Part shown: positions 1 through 13,760 of the stretch, in pieces
How positions within the stretch are numbered: position 1 is the stretch's first letter
Layout: every line of letters starts with the position of its first letter
Origin: Cyclospora cayetanensis
Taxonomy: Eukaryota; Apicomplexa; Conoidasida; Eucoccidiorida; Eimeriidae
Direction of reading: 5' to 3'
DNA length: 64,000 nt
NCBI RefSeq assembly: GCF_002999335.1
Contig: NW_020312101.1
Coordinates: 1-64,000, forward strand
The notes under the pieces: generated by a model
The model's input: only the letters and a program-made list of their open reading frames with translations
The model's database searches: none
Told to the model about the DNA's origin: nothing
Program-made: the position numbers and the translations under genes

Positions 1-3000
1 GAGTGCTATTCCCTCCCACCAACCTGCAAGCTGCTTAATTCACAAAATCCTTCCTCGCTATTCTCATCGCTTCACATAAATCGAGCAGTGGTGGTTACTA
101 TGTGGCAAAAGGAGCTCTCTGTCGTGTGGTGGCATGAAAAGATGCTGACACTATTTGTGTGCGCTGAGGCCTGCAAGAGGGTGCAATGAGCTCTCAGAAT
201 AGTTTTAGGAACTTTGATAGTGCTAGAGATGCTCGCTGGTTTGGGCGCCTCCCGCGGCACAAGTGTACATTGAAGAAGATGTAGGGCATCACTCCCAATG
301 TGTTGGCTGACATGCACCACCCCAGCAATTCACTCCTGTGCAGGGCTTCCACTTGTGTCTTTGATGATCCACGGTTTTTCTGGACATTGCGTAGTTCATA
401 CGCCTCTGACACCCGTGTGTTGTTACGATTTTCGAAATGCGGAATGGCAACAGGGTGAAACATTGTCACACTAAGGATGGCCCAAGGTGCTTCAAGACAA
501 AGTGGGTACTCAATCACTTGTACATTCGGACTTGGCTCTGCAGTACTGCTTTTCAAAGCAGGCATGGTATGTATTTCCCTCCATGGTGGGATTCACCGTA
601 AAGTGAAACAGGCCTCACGGTCTTTCTAGTGGCTTGGAATGCGTCCCGCGGCCCAGCAGAATGTAATGTCATGCCCTGATTGTCAGCAACTAAAGCCACG
701 CAATTCCCCTGGACCTGCAATTTCGTTAGCTACTTAAGGGACATGGACTGTTATGATTATAGGCTTGAACGGTGGGATGTCGGATGGTAAGGGTCACAAT
801 AGCATCTACGCCATTGCCGACAGACTCACCAAATAGGCCTATTTTGCCCTTTGCTCCAGCTCTGTCACAAACCAGGCAGCTGCCCAATTATTCATTACAC
901 ATATCTGAAGGCTTACAGACTTCATAAAAGCAGTATTCTATACAGGGACCTGAAGTTACTTTTGTAAGCTCTGGCGTGCCCGTATGACCCTCCTACACAC
1001 TGACAACAATGTTACCAACGCGAACCACCGTAAGCTATATTGACGGATACAGCAGACCAGCCGCACTCGTCTGCAGTATTTGTAGCTCTGTACACATTGT
1101 CTGACTGTAAGTTCTTTCTTTTGCTGAGTGAATTTATTGTGCAACAGTTCTCAGGTCACCCTTTTGCTCTCCCGCATCTATGGTCTACACTGGGGAGCCC
1201 CTCTTCAATCCGGCCTGATCTTTGTAGTATGAAGTCAACAGCCACCGTGAACAACAGGGAATCTTAGTGGGCATCTGCCTAGTGTAGCCAAATGTATGGG
1301 CAGCGCTTAAGATGGACAATAACGCGATTATTACTGGCAAAAACAAGTGTGAAACGCGGAGCGCTAGCCAGATTAGTTGACACAGGAGCAGCTGCGGGCT
1401 TTGTTACATGTGGGAGATTTCGCAGCTGTGTTTGGGTCACAAATCTAGTCGTCGTGGACGGTATTTCTTGCAGTAGATAGTATCTGTCCTTCCCTAGCGC
1501 ATGTCCTGCCTCGAATAGCTACTTCACGTATGAGTACTGCTTCGAACGTTCCGAAATATTACCGTTAAGGTGTTCTATAAACTCAGCTATATGAGCACCG
1601 CGTGCAGGTGTGTTGCCCCACATTGTTTCCTTTAGTCTCTTTTTATGGCTTTGGCCTCGAATAGGCTGCGTGCACCGCCTGCATCGACATGCAGACATTG
1701 GTGTTTGAGAAGCGGAAGCCATGTTGAACTAGCGTGCATTTGATTGCCTCTACATATTTTGTTTAGCTTCCGTCGTTTCCTCAATTTCTTTTCACCGGCT
1801 GAAGAGCACACTTTGGCTTCCTTGTCTGTAGTGCTTTTGCGCTTCTGACTATCCGGGGAGTGGCGAAGGGGCGGGAACTGTATCGCTATCCTGAACACAG
1901 CAGGTCTCAACTCACATGTATGGTCCAAGAGTGCGTGTTGAGATTGGTAAGGATCGGTGGGGGAGGAAGTGCAGGGTAAGCACATTGACTCTCTCTAGTA
2001 CACAGGTTATATTTGACAAGGAAATAGTGCAGCATTAAGTAGATGCCTATTCTGTTCGGATTTCTCGTTTGTGACAGAGTACTTTAAACGCGATGCCGGA
2101 ATATGCAACGTTGTATCCGTGTGCGGTAGGTACAATGTGGAGCTATCCGTGAATGGTCAGCGTGTTCAGAGGGTGCAGCTGCGCGCAGCTTAACTGTTGC
2201 TGTTCCCTCATGTCGGAACTCTGGGGAGGGCAGAGAGGAAAGGGAGGGATCTCTTGAGAAAACGCGGTAAACTGCAGGTCAGTTTGTGTTGATCCAGGAG
2301 CAAGGTGTCTTTCATATGCAGACTTTAGTTGGACTGCCATACATGATTTCATCAGTTGACAGAGCAACTGCAGTGCATCTTTGCACATTGCAAGAAAAGC
2401 AGAAGGCGTCAGAAGCAACAGGTCTGAAGACTAGCTGTGTGACCAGAGCAGAAGCACTCCAACTCTACTGTAACTTAAGTGCTATCGCTCCCAGCTCCCG
2501 CTCAGCGCTCGAGTTCTTTGAACATGTGATACCTGGACATGTAAGAGGTCAGAGGGGCTTTTGCGGTAAGCATATATATCCGTTAATAACACATCACCAG
2601 CGCACGTTTGTGTACTCATTAGCTGTACGAGCTAACCGGCTGCTGCTAACGCTACACCTCCATTCACAGAAAATGTATGGCTTCCACTTGGAAGGAAAAA
2701 GCTTTCAAATTTTCTCACCTCTGTCTTTGACCTCACAGACAACCTTAATCTGTTGGATACTTGCTGAACCTAATCTTCCTCATATTTCGAGCTACACATA
2801 CACGTAAAGGCGCTTGTGAACCTGTTCCTGCAGTTGTAGGAAAGTGAACTTGTTCAAGTTCCTTTGGTCATCTGTTATATGCTTGCCTAAGCTATTTAAA
2901 AAAAGGCAGCATCTTCACTTAATATAACTCCTATACCACCCATTCATTGTCGAAGGCAATAATCGATGCCAAGAGCTTTCGCTGGAGCGCCTTCGTCCAC

Positions 3001-4996
3001 TAAATCTTAGCTGTTTATCATTCGTGCTTTTCCGGCACACTCGAGAATACTAGTTGCATCGAAATGCCAAGTATATCATCCTCCTGTTGACAATGCATCA
3101 CCAGGACCCGTGAAAAATCGTAAGTTTTTAAAAGGCCGCGCTATCAGCTCCTGCTGTATTTCCGCAGAGCATCGTGGAGAGACAACAGTCAACAGTTCCG
3201 GTGCGATGTACTATTCTACCTATGGTCTCCCGTCGGAAGACATTTGATTCCACACTCAATACACGCTTAATTGCAAGCTGATGACTAGTTTAAAAAATAG
3301 TTCCCTGTTTTCCTCCCCGTGCACTTTACGGTGTCCGGCAGGAGGATAGAGGGACAGCTAGGGTGCAAGTAGCTGCAGCTAATCAGCATTTTGAGCATTC
3401 ACATCTAGCAGCGCATATCATCTAGCCCACGCGCACACAACATTGTCCTCTTGAGGCAAGACTACACAATATTGCGATTGATAAGTTGCACAACAGAAAA
3501 GCGTACGAATCGTCATTCGAATATAACTCGTGCAGGACAAAGAGGTGAAGTACAGCATTAGCCACCTCCACCTATTGGATGTCCTGATTTTTTGAGTATT
3601 GTATTTACCATCCAGATGTTCATTTTGTTACAACGCGCACTACCAGGAGAGCCTACAAGAATAAATTTAAGCAAGTTTCATGGGTGTTTCGTTGAGTGAA
3701 GTGCATAAAACCACCCTAGCTTCTAGTTACTCAACGGAAACGATCGGTTACCGAAATAAAACGCAGTAACGTGCAATGAAATTCCGTATGCAAGGCACGT
3801 CTCATCTGTAGATACAGCTATAAATTATGCGGCTTTAAGGAAAAAAGTAATTTATCCTTCAAATGATCCAACACTCCGTTGTTTTGTCCTCGCATTCAAA
3901 GTTCTATATATGGGAATACGATATTCTGCTGAAGTAAAACGTAATCATCTGCAATGGCTGTGCTTGCAAAGGACACATCACACATGTTGATGCATCAATG
4001 TACGTGTTGTCCGTTTGCGTGCTGATGGATATTTGTATCTACACGAGGTGGTGGCTGTTGTCTCTGTAGCTACAAAAATGTGAAGCGGTACGTAAATCTC
4101 CTCGACTGGTAGCTTTAAAAGCAAAGCCTGGATTTACATCTACATGTGCTTCCTGGTGCATATTCATGTGCAAAGCTTTTCCGGCTGCATGTACATTTAC
4201 ACATAAAAGGACAGCAAGGTGATAGCTGGCCTACAAGATATTCGTATGCATATCTACACACGAACAAGCGACAGCAAATGCATACTGTTGTATTTCACTG
4301 TACTTCTGGTACTTCCTTATCGGCTTCTTTCAGGTTTTCTCGTTTTGTCTGTTTCATTTGCGTCAATGAGTCTGTAAGCTGGTGCAACAAAGAAGCTTTG
4401 ACCTGCCCCTCCACTGTAAATCTTGCACATAGAGTACCGAGTCCGGAGATCGTGTGTTTGCTCTTCTGTCAGTTTAGGCAAGCCCTCGAGGTATACAATA
4501 GATAGCAAAGGAGAACGTTTTAAGATAAATTCCAAGGACAATATACTTAGCTTGACGCAACCTGAAAAACAGATAGCAGAGAGGTACAGTAAGCAAGAAA
4601 TGGGCAATAGACGGATGGAGGGGTGCACAAGCGCTGCTCGTTCGTGGACACGCGCAACGTGAGTCGCCTCTCAAGGTCTCAAGGCTTTCTTCATTTAAAG
4701 AATAAGCAAATGACCAGATGAGGTAAGTGTGTGGCAGAAGGCGTAGAGTTGCTGTCCACGACAGTGCCACTGTCCCTGGGTCTGTGATGCGGCCTCTGGA
4801 CTCAGTGCGATTCAGTTTTTAAGGGCCCCGTGACTTTTTTTGCGTTCTGTGGTTCGCATTGCAAATGATTTGATATATCTCCACGAATCAAAGTTAAGTC
4901 CATGTTACGTGCCTATCTTGGTGTGTCCTGCTGTATCCCTCAAAGCCAACTCATCCCTGTCTCCAGCTTTCTCGTTCCTGTGCCTCTGCTTGTTCC
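1..4996. other. Gene-poor stretch
   Basis: No supported gene is visible. Open frames are short, occur on both strands, and mostly begin at non-ATG codons. The longest (2286-2807, +, 173 codons) starts with TTG and has no recognisable motif, signal peptide or splice partner. The region contains one copy of the interspersed repeat (about 3341-3470). Confidence 0.5.
3341..3470 (+). repeat. Interspersed repeat family, copy 1
   Basis: This segment shares a degenerate core with copies near 27.0, 33.5, 52.2, 58.4 and 62.1 kb. The shared landmarks, in order, are GGACAGCTAGGG, a GTAGCTGCA-like block, GCATTCACA, CATCTAGCCCAC and CGCACACAACA. The order is kept in all copies and the spacing varies by a few bases. 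No open frame is conserved, so it looks like an old non-coding element. The true ends are not known, and similarity weakens gradually on both sides. Confidence 0.6.
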
Positions 4997-7970
4997 TTAA
5001 GTAGTAGCCCTACCCCTGACATCTAAGACTTTGAGCTCCTGCGTACAATTCCTCCTAGCAAGGAGCATCAGGCCATCATCTTGTATGCTGCTACAGCCCG
5101 CCACCCGCAGGACCCTCAATCCTCCTCTCTTTTCGCTCAGTCGAATCAATGTATCATGATTAAGTTCCAAATAGCCACAGCATTCCAACTGAGACAAGCC
5201 TCATAGCCCAACACCGAAAGCAGGCGGCACTGAACGTTGAACAGGTATCATTAGAGGGGAAGGTATCCACTTAATCCTAGCCTTGAACACACAACTGGCT
5301 GAGACCTAAAAGGATCTTGAATGCAATTAGTTGTGGGGCATACATCCTGAAGGTGGGGCAGCATAGCGAGGCACGTGCCGAGCTTGATGTCGGATTCTCT
5401 TTGACAGCAGAGGGAGATGTTCAGGCAACAAATGTTTTGGTGCTCCGAGAGAAAAGCCTGCAGGGCCTGAAGCAGGAGCAGCACAAGTGGTGGCGCTTCT
5501 TCTGCATCTGTGCATCTCAGCATCCTTCAGTGACTGCCAGTTACTAGGCCCTACTCTCCCTTTGTCTTTTCGTCATCTTCTCTTTCTAGCCCCTCGCTAG
5601 ATGTTTGCTTGCCCTTCAAGTCGTTCGCTATGTGTACTGGAGTCATGAGAGAGGGTTTAGAGCCCGCAATGCCGTACAGCTTTGGAAGCAATCGACGAAG
5701 CAACTGCTTCCTGTATTGCGATGATTGATTACCTGAGCGCTGAGTTCTGTACAGCCGGCGCAGGAGAAAGAGAGCAATCCGGGGAACGCACGGCAAAGAA
5801 CAGACAGACCTACAAACGCAAGCAAACGATCCCAAGCTCTGACCCTGAAGCATTAAAACTCTCTACGCCCTACTCTTTAAACCTCAGTCTTCTTACAGCT
5901 GTCTGAAAAGGCTGGGCAGCGAGAGACTTGCAGCTCCTTGAGCTTCTCTAATGGAAGCAGAAAACGCGTGCTGAACACAAGGACGGAGCGCTACAGTATA
6001 CACGCTCAACCGAATGCCTTAAGCTCCAGCTCCAGACCCAAAGCCTTTAGTCCTACGGTCAACGCACTTTTCTTTGTTGACAGCCTTCAAACACCCCGAG
6101 AGATTCAAGGCCCTTAGGCACTGCACCGTAGGCAAAAACCCCAAACCTACTGGCTCACAGTTCCACAACCAAAGCCTAAAGAACTGATCTACATTAGTGC
6201 AAGCTAAACGCTGCCATTTTATCCGAGGTTGCAATTTGAGATATAGGGTTTCAGGGAGGACGGGGGACGGAAGCTAGGGGTTTTTGTACCGGCATCCGCG
6301 GTAAAAACGATAAAGTGCTCAGCCCTTCACACGAATTCAAATCAAGGTTTTCCAAACTGTGGAAGCAGCAGGGGTACGAGCAGCATGAACACCATTTATT
6401 ACAGGGAGGCATATGTAAGGGTAGTGCTGAGCCTGAACAGGATCCTCCATATTGCAAACTTTCCTGTCCACATCGAGGGACTGCACTTCAGAGCTTTAAG
6501 CGGAGAGTCTACCTGCAACAGACTCCTAGGGCAGCCTCAGCGTCCTGTTGCACAAGGCTGCCGCCCAGGGACAGACACCGCAGGGACCCCCCAACCTTCC
6601 GCAGGAGGCCCGCCAAGTCTTTTGGCTCTAGCCAAGTAACTCGTGTTCCTTCCAAACAAAAGACTCCCTGTGAGCAATTTAGTATGCTTTCGTCCGGCTC
6701 TTCAAAGGGCTGCCTAGCTGAACAGCCCCCTCCAGCAAGATTCTTAAGGGAGCAGTCATCTGCAGAAGCCCGGGAACTTTCAAGGGGGGCCTCCCAGTAA
6801 GACTGCACTCTAGGAAGGAAATTACTAGCAGTAGGGCCCGCGCAGTAGTCTTCAAGGGCCCCACTTGTGCTTTTTTTCCCCTTTTTTAAAGCTTTTCCTT
6901 TAGACTCTCTTTTCTTTGGGATTCGGAGAGGAGGGGAAGCATTGGCGCGCCCGTGAAGTGGAATCTGAGGAAGTGGGTCTTTAGGATGAAGGCCCCAAGA
7001 AACGGAACCCATGTACGCTCCACTGAATTTATGCAGCAGGGATAGGGGTAGTAGATGGTACCGTATGGCCTGGGAGTCCATTGAATGTAGCGGAGGCAAA
7101 TCCTCGCTGGGGAGTGGCCTCGGCACGCCCTCCTGTAGCGCCGGCAGCAGCAGCACGACTTTAAGCAAAATATTACCGAGTCTTACAGCCCCATAAACCT
7201 TTTCGAAGCTCAAACCCTGCACATATATGTTAGTAGCTAAGATCATACACCTGAATGAGATAGTCAAATCATGGATAGTAATCCCTCAAGGATCTGCCAA
7301 GGGGACACCGCTGGGATCCAAACAACACTTTAGAACGCCCCACCGAGCTCTCGTTACAGGTACTCACCATAAAGGCAGGTACATCGGGGGCCCACCAGTG
7401 ATATGTGGGGCTTGCAATTCTACTTCGGGCACTGAAACTTCCAGGACATCCCAGAACATTAAAGGCCTTGTGGGTCCCTGTGAGGGCACCACAGAGCCGT
7501 TCCAGGGAATCAATTGAACAAAGCTCCATAAGATCGCGTAGAGGAGTTATTCCTTGTTCCCACAAAGAGCTTCTAATTGCTTGTTCTGCTGCTGCTAGTA
7601 GGGTGGCTTCATCGGAGAATTCTTCGTGAAGTGCTCCTGGATAGGCTTCCATGTGGAAGCTACGAAGGCTTCCAAAGTGTCTCAGAGAGCATTTTCTACC
7701 TATCCTAGCTGCGTGTTGCTGCAGGACAGAGAGCCTGTATAGGTGAATGCAGCAGGGGGCCCGCGGGGTCGCCCCACGCTCTCCGTCGTGTGGGTCGAAT
7801 GCCTTAGAGGGGCCACCGAAAGCAAAATAGAATGAGGCCTTCGATTCTTCATTCACGTATGAAGCTGGAAGATCCATGGAGCACTCCTCTGTTCCTGATA
7901 CCACTGTTCTTCCTGTTTCTGCTATTAGTGCTAATTTAGCGGTCCCAGCACCCGATGAGCAGCTGGCCAT
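4997..7970 (-). CDS. Leucine-rich-repeat protein (cysteine-containing, F-box/AMN1-like type), multi-exon
   Basis: This is a minus-strand gene of at least eight exons. Exon 1 runs from the ATG at 7970 to 7368 and ends in the strong donor GTGAGT. Exon 2 is 7216-6513, exon 3 is 6356-6290 and exon 4 is 6120-6068, and reading phase is preserved across each of these junctions. Later exons lie near 5.84-5.65, 5.5-5.4 and 5.2-5.0 kb, with the stop at 4997-4999. Each short exon encodes about one repeat of the form LxxLxLxxC, for example LENLDLNSCEGL, CLRALNLSGCL, SCTALRALN and LRVLRVAGCSSIQDDGL. The last matches the cysteine-containing LRR of F-box/LRR ubiquitin-ligase adaptors and AMN1. The first 200 residues and a basic linker in exon 2 (KKRESKGKALKKGKKS) have no recognised domain, and no F-box could be seen, so a substrate-adaptor role is only an inference from the repeat class. 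The boundaries of the last four exons are approximate. Confidence 0.7.
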
Positions 7971-9133
7971 ATTGACTCACTGTGACTAATGCGTAAACTG
8001 CACGCCCAAGACCACGAGGCTAGATACTGAATCAACAGATTCTTAGTTCATCGTTGCCCAGCTTTGTGGCCTTTGAAACGCCCTTTTGGTTAAGCAGTGT
8101 ATGCAGTTTGCTGAGTCTACGACAAGCACACCTTAAGGCCTGTGACAATACTCGTAGAAATCCCCGGAACCCTTGCTGCCGAGCCTCTAAAAGGTCCTCA
8201 GTGTTTTTTTACTCGTTAATCTGAGAGTTCTGGTAGCCCATGAAATACAGCCGCGGGGGGTCTCGCAACAGTAACCGAGATTTCTGAACCCAGTTGCGGC
8301 ACTGTGAGGCCTCCCACTTCATTATAGCAATAAGATAGTGCTGGGCTTTATTCTATAGGGTGAATACCTGTAAAAACTTCCTCCCTGCGCTATTGGACCC
8401 TCACAGCTTTATAAGGCCCCAGAAAAATGGATGCACCTCTAGGTGAAGTGGCTCTCAACAGAATGCCTGCTTCTCGTACTTTGCCCGACAAACCAACCAA
8501 TTCATGATGACAGCACATATGGGTGTCCATGTAGGGTCTATGCGCAGCAACAAAGCCGTGGGAAAGGCAGGGTCTGTGATGCTGCATGGTGCAGTACAGC
8601 CACACTGCACGGAGTGCAGCAACAGCGGCAGCGGCTGTTGCTAATGCTATAAAAAACATCTTTGGAGGACTAATACTATTCACCCAACATTTACAAAGCC
8701 ATGACGTAACTCTCCTCATAGTTCGCAAGAGAAAGAAGGGACGCCGCAGCTGGGCCTTGGGACAAGCTCTGCGCGCCAGCCCTAGCAAAAACAACACATG
8801 TTGCAGCAATGGTAGTCAACTCTTTCTCTTTCTTCAATCTTTCCATGGCAGCCATGCCTTTTTTCTACTCTCTATTCTTCGTATTCCTTCCGCACCCTGT
8901 CTTTCCCATTAACTCATGGGCCCTCAAGGGGCCCCCAACAGCTAACCATGAAGCCTCAGTACAAAGCGAGGGCAGCAGAAGCGTCAGTGAAGTTGTGAAC
9001 TCCCGAAGCATATTTCAAGCCATTTAGACTTCCCCGCATCATCCTTGAGCTTCTAGGTTCCCTTATCCTGACATACTACTTGCATTTCTTGTGTTCATAC
9101 TCAATCTCACCACTCACCGTTGAGATTACAACG
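7971..9133. promoter_or_regulatory. Intergenic region between two divergent genes
   Basis: This stretch of about 1.2 kb separates the start of the minus-strand LRR gene (ATG at 7970) from the first plausible ATG of the plus-strand gene (9134). It should hold both 5' untranslated regions and promoters. A CAG/CTG-rich patch lies around 8610-8650. No convincing open frame or named promoter motif was seen. Confidence 0.35.
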
Positions 9134-11488
9134 ATGCCGCCTTTCACAACTGGATCGGCGTCGAGTAAAGGACCCGTGCTTTATGCAGAAGGGGCTCTAG
9201 ATGTTCCTATTAGGGGTCCCTCGGGGGTCACCGTTCCTGCCGCCCCCTTGTTGCCTTCGTTCACTGCTTCCCCCTGTGTGCTTAGAGCGAGGCCCGGCTT
9301 CTTCCTCCCCGCCAGAAAGCTAGAACCAGCAAAGCTGTATATGAGTAACTACTTGAAGAACCAGCACAAGATGCAGCAGCAAATGAAGGTGGCCGTACCA
9401 ACAGACTGGGAGCCTTCACCTGAATCCTATCAGGGGTTCCCGCAGGCTCCTCATGACCTTCAGGGGTCATCTGCACCACTAACAAGCAATGAGACTACAC
9501 TCTGGGACAATTTGGCTCAGATTAGTGACGAGACTGCCCTTAGGGACACGTGAGCCAAAATTGAAGCTATCAGTTCTACACTCAGACTGGTTGTAGGAGA
9601 GATGTGAATAATAAGGGATGAGGTCTAGGGTCTGGGCCATCGCATGGATATTGAAAGGGGAACATTTTCATTGGAGCTAAGTGCATAGGGGATTTGTTGG
9701 GTTTACATTTGCCCGTGCTGCTGCAGAACGGGAGGAGGCCCTACCCTGCGCGAAGCCGGCGTGTGGCTGTATGGCAACTGTAGGGTGGGTTGACGAGTTC
9801 CAAGTTCAGCATTAGATATGCAGGTCTTGCCGTATCGTAATCAATGCGTAATATTGGCATTGTTTATGGGTAAATCACCTTCTATCTTAGGTTGACCAGC
9901 CTGTACCCTGTGCGTGTGCATGCGCACAAATAGAATTGCTTTCTAGATGTGTTCAGTATTCATCTGCCACTGTGCGCCTCAGCTTTGCTTATCTCGTGGC
10001 TTTCTATCTCCGAAGTGTCCGCACTCTGGTTGGAGTCGCCCTGGAAGTTTTTCGGCAGCCTGTGGTTTTTCTCTCGATGCTGCGGCAGCGAGGGAAATTG
10101 CAGCAGCGGCAGCACAGGGCGACGTGCTAGCAGCGGCAACAGTACAGCAGTTTTTCTCACTGGGAGATGCTGCTCCTCTTCGGGGTGAAGGAGTCCCGAC
10201 AGCTTACAAAATGCAAGGGAAACAGGAACTTTCAAAATCGACGGTGCCTCCCAGAATGCAGGGGCCTCTAGAGATTGTGCAGCCTACACTGGGTTCGCGC
10301 AATACCATGCCCAGAAACGGCCGGAGGCTTAAAAGTGCAATTCCTCTTGCAGAAACTCCCGTAGGTCGCGCTCCGAAGCAAACCCAGCGGGCGTCACGCA
10401 TGTGGGCATCTAAGCCCAGGGATAAAGGGCATGAAAGAGATAGCCCCAGCAGAAGATACTATACAGTACAGGACACAGACACTGATGTAGCTTTGAGAGG
10501 CATATGCGGAGAAAGAGCCAGGAGCGAGCAGGCCAGCAGCACAAGCAGGGTGGACGACCAGTACTTCCGACAGCATATGCACCGCCCCAGAGAGCAGGAT
10601 CAGCAGCAGCGGAGAAATAAGACACATTTTTATTCCCCAGAAGGCTACAGAAGGGGTCGGAGTCATACGGGGGAAGAGTAAGAGGCTGTTTACACTGTAG
10701 GTGCTGCTACCACCCATGCTGCCACGGGAGCTTTACACACAATTTTTCTTGACGCAGTATCTCTACAGCATCCAAGTGCAGTGCTTTCTATCCAGTATGC
10801 CGAACCAGTGTTTTTGATTGCTCAGAGCCAAGCCTTTGGATTGTCTGATGCGGGATCTTGAGGGTACAAACGCCAAAGCATTAAGGAGCATTGTCCTCAG
10901 ACTCATAGACTGCAGACGGTACACTACCAGCAGCTAATATGCCATCTGTGCATATTCAACACAAAACCATAAAGCCTCTTTGATCTTTTGAGCAGCGCCT
11001 TAGTGTACACAGATGCACGTACTTTGAGAAGCCATACGAAGCGCTAGTGTGTAAACATGTGAAGATATCGTGTTTGTATATACTGTTTGTCTTCATTCAG
11101 ACTTGAAACCCAAATAGAGGCAGATTCACACCAACTCCAAGTCCTTGATGCCATTTTACACCAACACGAAGCACCAGACACTGCTGTGGCTCATCTCTTG
11201 GGAAAATACGGGGGGGACCCGGGGCAGCCCCTTGCCCAATACCTCATCCCACCAAGGAAAGCAAATTTGCATGGGGTCCCCATAGAAGCACATACCCAGG
11301 CCCAAGGGAGAAAAGCTCTTCAGGAAGACGAGATTCTCAACAAGAGAGCCCTAAAAAGTGGGTTGCCCATCAATGAAGGCATTCGTTCTAAAGGTGCTCC
11401 CGGTCCGAGCTCCCCCGGCGGCATATCAGTGGTGAACGCAGCTCTTGGCGTGGGTCTCCATCACAGCACATTCGCGGGGGAGGTCTGA
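9134..11488 (+). CDS. Hypothetical protein, three or more exons
   Basis: I do not recognise the family. Exon 1 is 9134-9549: the ATG opens MPPFTTGSASSKG and the exon ends at the donor GTGAGC in phase 2. Exon 2 ends at 10677 at the donor GTAAGA. Exon 3 starts at 11101 after a CTTCATTCAG acceptor and stops at 11486-11488. The exon 2-3 junction keeps the frame (phase 2 plus one base). The 5' boundary of exon 2 is unclear; an acceptor ending at 10092 would keep phase with exon 1. The product would be about 460 residues, polar and low in complexity, with an Ala-rich patch (EIAAAAAQGDVLAAA) and a basic Gln/Arg-rich region before exon 3. No signal peptide or membrane segment is evident. It is transcribed divergently from the LRR gene. 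Confidence 0.5.
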
Positions 11489-13760
11489 AAGATCCCCCCT
11501 ATTGCAGAGGCCTCATCCACAACAACAGCACCTGAAGCCAATAGATCCATGGAAAATGTTTCCTCAGATACGACGAAGGCTGCTGTGCCATCCACTTTCC
11601 GGCATGAGAGCGGCCCCCCCGAAGGCACTTGATAACGTTATGAAAGTGCCGGCCCCAAAGAAACACTGATGAGTACCTTTCCGTTTTAAAAGGTACGGGT
11701 GCATGTGGTTTTCCGGGTGCCTGTTCATCCACACAAACCGAAGGCTCAGGTAATTTTTTGCACGAAAACTACAAGTCAAAATCCCTTTTGCTTATTCTCA
11801 AGCCGCTGGTAACGAGTGAGCGCCGAGCATATTCGGATGTTAGTTTGCTACCTTCCTCCTCCTCGTGTCCCACTCCAGTTCTCAAAAGCAGGGACCCGGG
11901 CTGCTTTACTGCATTGCTGTAAGCATAATCCTCGACAGCTCTCACATTAAATGCAAGGATGCTCCTACAAGTATCTTGTTTTTCCTAAAGCCGTAACTTG
12001 CGGGTCTGAGCGTGGTCTTAGCACCAAACGCCGCAGTTTGTAACTGACTTGGGGGTGGGGCTGGTGTACCTCGAAGCTCAGGGTGACTGCACGACCAAGC
12101 TTGCTTCTATGGTGGGTTTCGACCTTGTCTTGGCTTGCCGGCTGCAGTGCGCTTGATCCACCTTACGGGTTTCTGTTTCTGATAGTTGCTTCTAGCTTTG
12201 CATGAGTAAAAGTAAGCATGCCAGTGAACACAGACGCCCAAAGGGGTCAAAAAATTTACTACTGCTTCTACGTCTAGGAAAGCCATAAACTTTCACGAAT
12301 GCTCAGCCTGTTTTCCAAAGAGTACAAGGTACACGTTTTCTTGCAGACAACCTCAGCTACTTTTTCATTGAGTAACAAATTCATAACTCCTGCGGGCCGT
12401 TTCTGGATGTTGTAAGGAGTCAAAAAGCGTCAGCACCGATAAGACGTGTGAATCTTTCCAGAAATCCTGGTGGCTCCCTGCAAAATTTTGCGGTGTGGGG
12501 CTATTCGCACAACGCAGCCTATAAATTACTCTATTTCATTCCTGTGACGAAAACGTTTCTCAAAGTGTATTAAGTCGAATATAAAAACTTGTTTTGAGAC
12601 TCTCCAGTTCGTTTTCTTTGGCAACGTCCATGGCGAAACAAGGCAGTTGTCACTGGTAATCCCACAAGAGGCCTCTCCAGAACGCTTATCTTAATAATTA
12701 CCATTTTTTCGCCTGAACACGTACTGTTTTCCACTACATAGAGCTTGTCAAGACATTTTTCGTCAGGCTTCTCACACACATTGGCAAAGGATCGAGAAAG
12801 CGCGAGCTTAAGACTCAGTGGTGCGTTAAGCAAGAGGGGAGATGAAAATCGATTGTGGCATCCACACGTACATTTTGCAATCAGATCAATGCTCTGTGTA
12901 TGACTAAAGGCTGTGTGATGTTTCGAAAGGGCTCATGGTTGGGCCAGGAAAAGGCCCTTACGGGCACTGCATCGGCCTGCTCCGCTTCAAGCCCTTCACC
13001 CTGTTTTTGGTTATTAAAAGTGTGAGGTCGCAAAAGACCGGTTCATTAATGCGCAATCGTCATCTGGCACACCACTTCTGGCGGTACGCCACTAGCTATG
13101 GCAAAATCCACCGGCTTCTCCAAAACTTTTAAACGGCGTCACCTCAGTTCCGTTTTGAAGGCTTCAATGCCTTTTAACCAGAAAAAATCGATAAGCTTTC
13201 TTACTTTCAGCACGTTGGCTTTGTGGGCATGTTGATAGCGTTTAATTTTTTTTATTCGAGAGGACTCGACACCTATGGCTAGACAACATTTCAGTTTACA
13301 GTCTGTTTGCCCTCCGCAATCTCCAGTGAAGTGTTAATACAAGCCATCAACTTTTGTAAAAATCTCAATTCCGATGATACAGGGTCACTCTCACAGGCCC
13401 CTAGATGGCCTACTACTTACCTGGCAAGCACAGATCCCTAGGCATATGAGGCGCTTGATACTGAATTGCAGGATCATGCAGACAATGAGCCAGCCGCTAC
13501 TGGGAATATATGGAGGAGTTTGCTAAATCGGCTCTCTCCGTGCATGTACAGCTTTAGCATCCACTGGTCGAGAATCTGCTAGGGGAGCTAGGCAATGGTA
13601 TTGAATAAACAGCTCCAGCACAGACCCCAAAAGCTCCTGTGAACGAAAGCTGGGAGAGCTCTCACCCTATGTCGGAATAGCGGCCACGGGGACATGTAAT
13701 CACCTTTGCCGGACGGCTGTACCATGTGGAAGGCCACTCAGACAGTTCTTTGACTAGATT
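11489..13760. other. Gene-poor stretch
   Basis: Only short frames with frequent stops are present on both strands. A poly-T/A-rich patch occurs at 13230-13260. The minus-strand frame 12570-12833 (87 codons) has no recognised motif and no splice context that I trust. Nothing in this stretch is supported as a gene. Confidence 0.45.

Noticed and set aside
2286..2807. Long plus-strand open frame (173 codons)
   Set aside because: It starts at TTG, has no motif, signal peptide or splice context, and lies in a region where frames of this size occur on both strands.
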